From positions 1 through 8,455 of the forward strand of contig CALCEI010000130.1 in assembly GCA_937900575.1 (NCBI GenBank): a stretch of 8,455 bases of DNA. The letters run 5' to 3'. Shown here piece by piece: positions 1 through 6,200 of the stretch. Every line of letters begins with the position of its first letter. The first letter of the stretch is position 1. The translations under genes were made by a program, and so were the position numbers. Source of the stretch: an uncultured Clostridia bacterium (GTDB lineage Bacteria; Bacillota; Clostridia; Christensenellales; UBA1242). Below the pieces are notes generated by a model that was not told the origin of the DNA, did not search any database, and saw nothing but the letters and a program-made list of their open reading frames with translations.

Positions 1-663
1 CCAATAGAGTAAGTCATCATCATCACCAATTTCAATTGTACATGCTTCGTCTTCAAACCACAAACCACAATCACATTGGTAAGCAGCCAAGTTTCCTGAT
101 TCGGTACATGTTGGTTCTACTGCGTCCCATGTGTCTACTATTGTTCCATGTTCATGGCTTGCACCACCATTGTAGGTTATTTCCAAAATTTTAAAACGTC
201 TGTGACCACTTTGACCACCACCAATTGTAAAGGTGATTTCATTTGTTTCACCAGTCCATGTGCTACCATCAAAATTGCCCACGCTTGCAGAAACGGAATT
301 TGTTTTGTCACCACTGCCATATGTAATTACAATTTTTGTGATGGAAATATTAGTTGCACCTTTAACTTTTAATGCGCCACTTGCGTAAAGACGCACGGCA
401 CCACCATCTGCAGTATAATATGCTGGTGGATTGCCGGCACCTGCCTTATCAAAGGTTAAGGTTATGTCATCATTAACTTGCACTTCACCAATAACCTCAG
501 AATTTCCATAACCTTGCTCTGTAGAATTCCAAGTTGCTGATTTTGTTACTGCATATGTTGGTGCAATTGTTCTAAACAATGGCAAAGTTGCCAAAAAACT
601 TGCACACAAAAATGCAACGCATAAGATTAAACTTAAAAGTGATTTCTTTTTATTTTTAATCAT
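1..663 (-). CDS. Secreted Cys-module surface protein, paralogue of the 867-2210 gene (3' end outside window)
   Basis: I translated this by hand: 221 codons are open from the ATG at 661-663 to the window edge, so the C-terminus is missing. Residues 1-38 form a Sec signal peptide: MIKNKKK, then a hydrophobic core LLSLILCVAFLC, ending TYA. Residues 39-165 look like a beta-sandwich, with alternating strands such as ISITKIVITYGSG and EITFTIGGG; I cannot name the family. An HEH motif (170-172) then opens a Cys module with Cys186, Cys197, Cys199 and Cys208, carrying the pattern CDCGLWFEDEACTIEIGD. That pattern is nearly the same as CECGLFFEDVYCTIKIGD in the neighbouring gene, so the two are paralogues. 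The start is supported by AGGGGG at 670-675, six bases before the ATG, and by its own promoter. By analogy with the neighbour, more Cys modules and a membrane anchor should follow. Function unknown; extracellular binding or scaffolding is a guess. Confidence 0.88.
   Translation of the reverse strand, partial: MIKNKKKSLLSLILCVAFLCASFLATLPLFRTIAPTYAVTKSATWNSTEQGYGNSEVIGEVQVNDDITLTFDKAGAGNPPAYYTADGGAVRLYASGALKVKGATNISITKIVITYGSGDKTNSVSASVGNFDGSTWTGETNEITFTIGGGQSGHRRFKILEITYNGGASHEHGTIVDTWDAVEPTCTESGNLAAYQCDCGLWFEDEACTIEIGDDDDLLYW
567..648 (-). repeat. 82-bp identical repeat, copy A (signal-peptide coding)
   Basis: This stretch encodes most of the signal peptide of the 1-663 gene. It is identical base for base to 2117-2198, including third codon positions. 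The identity starts and stops inside the signal-peptide region, while the mature proteins differ strongly. This points to a recent duplication or to gene conversion. Confidence 0.93.
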
Positions 664-697
664 ATATTACCCCCTAAAAATCTATTTAGTCATAATA

Positions 698-726
698 ATA
701 ATAACATATATATAAATATAATGCAA
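698..726 (-). promoter_or_regulatory. Sigma-70-type promoter of the 1-663 gene
   Basis: On the minus strand there is a -35 box TTGCAT (721-726), a 17-base spacer, and a -10 box TATTAT (698-703). The predicted start is near 691, giving a leader of about 28 bases that contains the ribosome binding site AGGGGG (670-675). The arrangement matches the promoters of the two genes upstream. Confidence 0.8.
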
Positions 727-764
727 AGTAAATTAAGGTATTATTCATAAAATTACAAAAAACT
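721..764 (-). repeat. 44-bp conserved upstream promoter block, copy A
   Basis: This block differs from 2261-2304 at 3 of 44 positions by hand count. It includes the -35 box and the AT-rich DNA upstream of it. It ends in an A6 run that, at the other copy, is the terminator U-tract of the preceding gene. Here the true terminator of the preceding gene is further away (807-837), so the A6 run looks like a carried-over fragment of a duplicated intergenic cassette. Confidence 0.85.
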
Positions 765-806
765 TTATGGCTTAAAAGATGCTTGTTTTAGCACCAAATT
801 TAAGGC

Positions 807-837
807 AACAAAAAACCTAACAATTTCGGTTAGGTTT
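807..837 (-). terminator. Rho-independent terminator of the 867-2210 gene
   Basis: A 9-bp perfect stem is formed by 813-821 (AAACCTAAC) and 829-837 (GTTAGGTTT) with a 7-base loop. On the minus strand it is followed by a T6 run. It lies about 30 bases after the stop codon at 867-869. Confidence 0.85.
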
Positions 838-866
838 AATTAATTTATTTTTTAATTCATCCAAGT

Positions 867-2210
867 TTACTTTTTTCTTTTGCGAAGTATGAAATAGACA
901 ACAATACCAATTACAATAATTGTACTACCACCAACGGAAATGCCAATTATTGCACCCGTGCTCAAACCCTCTTTTTTAAGACGAGTGTTCGGTTCTTCAA
1001 CTGAAGCAAATGGAGAATTTTGAGTTTTTTCTGTTACCCAATCTTCCGTAAAAGTTACAGTATAATGACCCTTTGCATTATCAGTATAAGTTGGTTCTGT
1101 ATCTCTTACATATTCGCCTTCCAAGTCTTTGTAAATCAAGATTATGTTACATCTTTGGCAATGTTTGGAAGCCGTACATATATTTTCACCATTATAACCC
1201 CAAGAATATACAACTGGTGCATTTTCAACGTCAGTGTGTCCTAATGGATTACCATTTGTAACACTATTTTTCTCAGTTTCAGAACTTAAGAAATCATCAT
1301 CATTAAAAATTACTTCATAATGGCCTTTTTCTGGTTTAGTACATGTTGCATTGCTGTCTTTTACATATTCTGCAGTTTTTGTTTCAGATTTAATTATTTC
1401 CGTATGACATCTGCCACAAATAAGTTTTGCTGTGCAACTTTGTCCATTCCAATCATATACAATATCTGGATTTGTTGAGTCATGTCCAAGTGGAGCAAGG
1501 TAACCATTGCCACCTTCAGTTTTCCATGCGTCAACTGCATCAGCGTCACCAATTTTTATTGTGCAATATACATCTTCAAAGAACAACCCACATTCACATT
1601 TATAGTAAGGTTTATGACCTGCAGTTGTGCATGTTGCAGATTCTTGTTCAAAACTTGCAGAGCAAGCATGTTCATGTAATGGTACACAATATGTTACATC
1701 CATTCTTTTATAATTTACTTGTTTGCCACTTGTTGGAACTCTGAAGACAACATTATTTAGCTCAGAGCCATTGCATAACCAAGTGCCACTTGATGTATCT
1801 TGTGTGTATGAACCACCACCTTGGTCGACAACCAAGTTACATCTTGTATATTCTCCTGGGTCAGAAAAGGCAAATTCAATTTTACTTATTGTGTAATTTT
1901 CAGGTACTGTTACAGTGAAAGTGTTTTGGTAATAATTTATAACTGAACCAATATCGGAACTATATACAGGTGCATTTTGTCCACCATTTTGACCAAACTC
2001 ACCTGTTACAACACTGCCTTCGCCAAAAGAGATGGTTGAGATGTTGGACGCATCTGCATAATCTTGTTCATCTGCTACCCAAGTGGCAGATTTTTCAGTT
2101 GCATATGCTGGTACAGTTGTTCTAAACAATGGCAAAGTTGCCAAAAAACTTGCACACAAAAATGCAACGCATAAGATTAAACTTAAAAGTGATTTCTTAC
2201 TTTTTATCAT
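867..2210 (-). CDS. Secreted, membrane-anchored Cys-module surface protein
   Basis: A 447-residue protein. I chose the ATG at 2208-2210, not the in-frame one at 2357. It has AAAGGA four bases upstream, a promoter just before it, and a signal peptide right after it (MIKSKK, hydrophobic core, AYA at 35-37). The longer frame would run through the upstream terminator and the promoter. Residues 38-175 look like a beta-rich domain (for example YTISKIEFAFSDPG and KRMDVTYCVP). Three Cys modules follow: the first with Cys183, 194, 205, 207 and 216 (YYKCECGLFFEDVYC); the second with Cys259, 265, 268 and 290 (CTAKLICGRCHTE); the third with Cys345, 351 and 354 (CTASKHCQRC). CxC and CxxC pairs suggest metal binding or disulfides. 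Residues 419-441 form one membrane span, followed by LRKRKK, so the body is outside the cell. There is no LPXTG. Such modules are common in Bacillota surface proteins; the role is unknown. Confidence 0.9.
   Translation of the reverse strand: MIKSKKSLLSLILCVAFLCASFLATLPLFRTTVPAYATEKSATWVADEQDYADASNISTISFGEGSVVTGEFGQNGGQNAPVYSSDIGSVINYYQNTFTVTVPENYTISKIEFAFSDPGEYTRCNLVVDQGGGSYTQDTSSGTWLCNGSELNNVVFRVPTSGKQVNYKRMDVTYCVPLHEHACSASFEQESATCTTAGHKPYYKCECGLFFEDVYCTIKIGDADAVDAWKTEGGNGYLAPLGHDSTNPDIVYDWNGQSCTAKLICGRCHTEIIKSETKTAEYVKDSNATCTKPEKGHYEVIFNDDDFLSSETEKNSVTNGNPLGHTDVENAPVVYSWGYNGENICTASKHCQRCNIILIYKDLEGEYVRDTEPTYTDNAKGHYTVTFTEDWVTEKTQNSPFASVEEPNTRLKKEGLSTGAIIGISVGGSTIIVIGIVVYFILRKRKK
2117..2198 (-). 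repeat. 82-bp identical repeat, copy B (signal-peptide coding)
   Basis: Identical to 567-648. It encodes most of the signal peptide of the 867-2210 gene. Just outside it the two genes diverge: 2116 is G where the other copy has A, and the codons just after the start differ by an insertion of one Lys codon. Confidence 0.93.
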
Positions 2211-2237
2211 AGTATCCTTTATCTTGTTTATAACTAT

Positions 2238-2266
2238 ATAATACCACATATATGAGTATAGTGCAA
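2238..2266 (-). promoter_or_regulatory. Sigma-70-type promoter of the 867-2210 gene
   Basis: Minus strand: -35 box TTGCAC (2261-2266), 17-base spacer, -10 box TATTAT (2238-2243). Transcription should start near 2231, leaving a leader of about 20 bases with the ribosome binding site AAAGGA (2215-2220). The promoter sits about 30 bases beyond the terminator of the metallopeptidase gene. Confidence 0.83.
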
Positions 2267-2304
2267 AGTAAATAAAGGTATTATTCATAAAATAACAAAA
2301 AACT
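2261..2304 (-). repeat. 44-bp conserved upstream promoter block, copy B
   Basis: Near-identical partner of 721-764 (41 of 44 positions by hand count). It spans from the -35 box of the 867-2210 gene back into the U-tract of the metallopeptidase terminator. It contains TTTATTTACTTTG next to the -35 box. Confidence 0.85.
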
Positions 2305-2324
2305 CCAACCACGTAGGTTAGAGT
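2297..2324 (-). terminator. Rho-independent terminator overlapping the metallopeptidase stop codon
   Basis: A 9-bp stem is formed by 2302-2310 and 2316-2324 with the 5-base loop ACGTA (plus strand), followed on the minus strand by a T6 run. The TAA stop codon (2318-2320) lies inside the 5' arm of the stem. The hairpin is a near copy of the one at 3169-3191. Confidence 0.87.
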
Positions 2325-3082
2325 TCGTAGACATCTTCTTCTTGCTGTTTTGTGCAAACAACGTTGTTTGTTGGGTGATTTATGTTTGCAACGTACAAAA
2401 CATTGTCGTTTTCGTCTGGCACAACACCATCATAGCAATACTTAATAAGTTGCACGTCGTGTTTTGTGTATGTGTGTGCTGATTTTTTAATTGATAGTTC
2501 CCCGTACATTATGCTTTTGGATATAAAACTTGGGTCTTCCAAATCCTTCAAACCCAAGGTGTGACCAAGTTCATGTTCCACAATGGTTGTCAAAACTCGG
2601 TCGTCTGTTCCGTCCTTCCAAGACATATCGTCAAAACGTTTTTCAATTTCAATGTGGATTGGATAGATAATTTCGCCCGTTGCGTCATCTGCGCTCAATT
2701 TTGTGTGTCCGGCAGCCGTGCCAACAATATCTTCCACAATTTTAAATTCAATTCTGTTTTTGTTTTTGGCTGTATACTCATTTTCAAAGCAAATGTTATA
2801 ATTAAGTGCATCACACAAATTTTCAAAGTTGTTTATGCCTTTAATTATGCGTTGTTGAGTGCTTTCGCCAACCGATGAAGGCACAACAATATCAATATTT
2901 TTGTCACGTATGGTTGTGCGTAAAGGCATGCCACCAGAAGTTTGCATAAAGTATTCTTTAAATTCTTCAAACAGTTGGTAATTGGTGGATTTTTTGGCAA
3001 AAAATCTGCGAGTAAGAATACTTGCAATAAACCCCAAACTGCCACTAACGGCTATAATCAAAACCAATTTTTTTGTTTTCAT
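2318..3082 (-). CDS. Membrane-tethered metzincin-type zinc metallopeptidase
   Basis: A 254-residue protein that should cut peptide bonds using one zinc ion. The zinc motif HELGHTLGLKD is at residues 170-180: His170 and His174 bind zinc, Glu171 is the catalytic base, and Asp180 takes the place of the third His. The Met-turn SIMYG follows at 190-194. HExxHxxGxxH/D plus a Met-turn defines the metzincins; the Asp version is known from snapalysin, and the layout also resembles bacterial matrixin-like enzymes. Residues 6-22 are hydrophobic, between KTKK and TRRFFAKK, with no clear cleavage site, so the enzyme is probably held by a signal anchor. No typical prodomain with a cysteine switch is evident. 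I chose the ATG at 3080-3082 because the in-frame GTG at 3121 lies inside the promoter spacer, although the ribosome binding site is weak (GGGTTGG). It has its own promoter and terminator. The substrate is unknown; neighbouring surface proteins are candidates. Confidence 0.9.
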   Translation of the reverse strand: MKTKKLVLIIAVSGSLGFIASILTRRFFAKKSTNYQLFEEFKEYFMQTSGGMPLRTTIRDKNIDIVVPSSVGESTQQRIIKGINNFENLCDALNYNICFENEYTAKNKNRIEFKIVEDIVGTAAGHTKLSADDATGEIIYPIHIEIEKRFDDMSWKDGTDDRVLTTIVEHELGHTLGLKDLEDPSFISKSIMYGELSIKKSAHTYTKHDVQLIKYCYDGVVPDENDNVLYVANINHPTNNVVCTKQQEEDVYEL

Positions 3083-3111
3083 AAACCAACCCAAATTTAA
3101 TTTGCAATTGA

Positions 3112-3140
3112 ATAATAACACGTTTTATTTACTTTGTAAA
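3112..3140 (-). promoter_or_regulatory. Sigma-70-type promoter of the metallopeptidase gene
   Basis: Minus strand: -35 box TTTACA (3135-3140), 17-base spacer, -10 box TATTAT (3112-3117). The -35 region is part of the palindrome TTTAC-TTT-GTAAA (3128-3140, plus strand), a possible operator. The predicted leader is about 25 bases and starts downstream of the GTG at 3121, which therefore cannot be used as a start codon from this promoter. Confidence 0.8.
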
Positions 3141-3163
3141 TATCTTTTTTTAAAAATGGTAAC

Positions 3164-3191
3164 AAAAAACCCTAACCACGTGGGTTAGAGT
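3164..3191 (-). terminator. Rho-independent terminator of the giant surface protein gene
   Basis: A 9-bp stem (one G-T pair) is formed by 3169-3177 and 3183-3191 with the 5-base loop ACGTG, followed on the minus strand by a T6 run. It starts ten bases after the TAA stop (3201-3203). The plus-strand flank is also T-rich (3191-3195), so it could work in both directions, but no plus-strand gene ends here. Confidence 0.88.
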
Positions 3192-3200
3192 TTTTGTTTG

Positions 3201-6200
3201 TTACTTTTTTGCAACCGGTTTTTTAGCAGTTGACTTTTTTGCCGTTGCCTTTTTGGAAGTAACCTTTTTTGCAACCGGTTTTTTAGCACTTGGCTTTTTT
3301 GCCGTTGCCTTTTTGGAAGTAACCTTTTTTGCAACCGGCTTTTTAGCACTTGGCTTTTTGGCCGTTGCCTTTTTGGTAGGCTTTTTTGTTGCTTTTTTTG
3401 TTGCTTTCTTTTTTGCCTTCTTTTTGGTTGCAGGTTTCTTTTTGCTTGCAACTTTTTTGGCAGGTTTTGTTTGCTTTTCTGCCTTCTTTTGTTCGGCAAG
3501 GAATTCTGCTTCAAGTTTGTTTGCTTCGTATTCCAAGTGCCATGCTTCCAATTTTTTGGTGTGTGCACTTTTCAAGCAAATTGCAACGGTAAGGTTGACA
3601 ATAAGCAATGTTACTGCAAGTATACTCAAACCAAAGCACAATTCAACTTGCCATGGAATGAATACCAATGGAACAGCAGATAAGGTTATTGTTTTGTTTT
3701 TGTTTTCCTTTTTGTTGTTCTTGTTGTATTTAGCAATCAAGTAAACCAAAGAGAAGATTAACAATCCATTTATCAAACTCAACAACACAATCAACCACCA
3801 AAGGTCAACAATTTTGTTAATTGTTAAGGTTGCAGTCATATCTTCAATTGCATTGTAGTTTTCATTGCCTGTAAACACTGCTTTAATTTGATATACGCCA
3901 CTTTTTGTTGCACCGGTAAATTCTGTGTTGTCAACATAGTATTTTACAGTTACGCCGGTTGGAAGAGTACCAGAAACAGCAATTGTGTGCGCTTGTCCAT
4001 CATAATTTAAGGCCACATCATCAAAGCTAATGCCAGACATATCATAAGTTGCTTTTGCAATTGTAAATGCCAATTCTTCAGATGCGCCTTCGTAGTTATC
4101 AGTTCCCCAAACGTATGCTTTAACAATGTATGAACCGGCATTGGTTGGCAAATCATCAATAAGGAAACTTCTTGGTTCTGCCTTGGAGTAAACAAATTGA
4201 ACTTCACCAAATTTTGCAGTTGCGCTTGGAGTGCTTGGTGTTTCACCATAAGTCCAACCGTCCAAGGTCAAACCTGTAATTTGGTTTTCTGCCTTTGCAA
4301 TTGTAAAGGTAAATGTAAGGTCATCGCTTGTTTCGTCAGACCATTCATAATTTGTTTTGTCTTTAAGGGCAACTGTAACTGTTTGTGTGCCTGCATTTGT
4401 ACGTTTGTTGTTAGAAATTGTGTAGTAATCACTTGTTGCAAGAGTATAAGTTTGTTCTTCGCCAGTGTAAACAAATTCTGTTGTGTCAGCACTTGGCTTT
4501 GCAACTTGTGCCTTTGCAATTGTGTATACATGAGTACGCAAATTTACTGCAGGTATTTTGTAGTTTGTTGTAATAATTGAATTCCAAGCTGCAGTTGTAA
4601 GGTTTGCAGTATAGTTTCCAGCACCAACAAAGTCGTTAGATGCAGTACCAGTGTATTCTTCATTTTCAATATTATGAATGTTTTTGTTGTTTCTAATTTG
4701 GTAATAAGTTCTGTCTTCAACAACATGTGTTACACCATCAACAGTTGTGTAACTTAAAGTGATTGCACTGGATTGGTCTTCACCGTTATATGTAAAGGTG
4801 TTTTCCGACCATTCAACAACAAGGTCTGCTTTTGTAATTGTATAAGTGCTATAATCAGCGTAGTACTTAACATTATGCTCATAATATGTTACAGTTCCAA
4901 CAAAGGTAACATCATAGTTTTCTGAAATTGCCCAGCCAAAGATATCATATTTTCCAGCATTGCTTGTGCTTGTTGCATAAGTGAGAAGTGCAACAACATC
5001 ACTTACTTTGTCATCATATTCAAGGTCTTCACATGTGCCGGTAAGTTCAACAATATCTTCGCCATAAACGCTTGTTTTATCATCAATATGAATTGTTACG
5101 GCCTTTGGTTTAATTTCAAAGTATTTTTTTGCTGTCACTTCGGTATAATTGTCTGTACCTTCAACTTTTGCTTCCACAAAGTATGCATGTGCATTTTTTG
5201 GCACGTCCACAGGTGTAGGTGTGGAGTCATCACTATAGTATGTGAAGACAATTGTTCCAAACTTTGCAGTTGCAGTTGGAGTGCTTGCAGTTTCACCATA
5301 AGTCCAATCTTCAATTGAGAAATCTGTAATTTCATTTGTTGCTTTGGCAATAGAGAAAGTAAATTCAAGGTCATCATCTGTTTCGTCAGACCATTCATAA
5401 TTTGTTTTGTCTTTAAGGGCAACGGTTACAGTTTGACTTCCTGCATTTGTGCGTTTATTATTGGAAATTGTATAGTAATCACTTGTTGTAAGTGTATATG
5501 TTTGTTCCAAACCGGTGTACGCAAAACTTGTTGTATCTTCACTTGGTTTTGTAACCTTAACTTTTGCAATTGTAAATTCTTTTGTTTTACTGCCAGCAAG
5601 GTAGTTTGTGCCTTCAGCAACACTAACTCTTACAACATAATCTCCAGCGTTTGTTGGAGCAGTGGTTGTGTAAGTGTCAACATCAGCATCTTTAACCTTG
5701 TATTCAACAACAACTTCGCCATCGCCAAGGTAAGTGAAATAATTTTGAGTAAGGCCATCTTCATATTTTTTAATGCTTATTGCTATATCATCATAAGTTT
5801 TGGTGATGTCACTTATTGTTATAACTTGTTCTGCTTTTGCAATTACAAGTCCATTCTCAACAACTTTTTCGTATGCTTTATATGTGTCATCTTCTTCACG
5901 TGTAATTTTAACGTTATATGAACCTGCATTGATAGGTGCATCTTCTGTCCAAGCATCATCAATGTAATATTCAAATTTGAAACCAGAAAGCAATGGACCT
6001 TCGCCACTTGTTATTACAAAACTCTTTTGGTCACCATCATATGTGTGATTACATGGAACAGGGTCTATTTTAATTTCTTGTTTTTCACTTTCCGCTGTAA
6101 TTTGGAAAGATGCTTTTGCAACGGCACCAACATAGTTATCTGTTTCTTCAACTTCGGCCTTTACCCAGTATGTTCCAATTTCGGTTGGAACAGTATCTGT

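Noticed and set aside
148..372. Plus-strand frame opposite the 1-663 gene
   Set aside because: The minus strand here encodes the partial paralogue with a signal peptide and promoter; the plus frame has no such support.
2211..2357. ATG at 2357 as the start of the Cys-module protein
   Set aside because: The extension would cover the previous gene's terminator and this gene's own promoter, and would place 49 unrelated residues before a standard signal peptide.
3083..3121. GTG at 3121 as the start of the metallopeptidase
   Set aside because: It lies in the spacer of a good promoter, upstream of the predicted transcription start. The ATG at 3082 opens directly into a basic and hydrophobic anchor.
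3211..3376. Possible CRISPR-like array
   Set aside because: The repeats are directly adjacent with no unique spacers and are in-frame coding sequence.
3185..3568. Second minus-strand frame encoding a Lys/Gln/Arg-rich 127-residue peptide
   Set aside because: It overlaps the tail of the giant protein in another frame. Its composition follows from the A-rich repeat, and it has no start signals.
3253..3744. Plus-strand frame encoding a Phe/Leu/Ala-rich repetitive, membrane-like protein
   Set aside because: It is the mirror image of the Lys/Ala codons of the H1-like tail. No promoter or ribosome binding site was seen, and the hydrophobic pattern is a by-product of antisense AAA/GCA codons.
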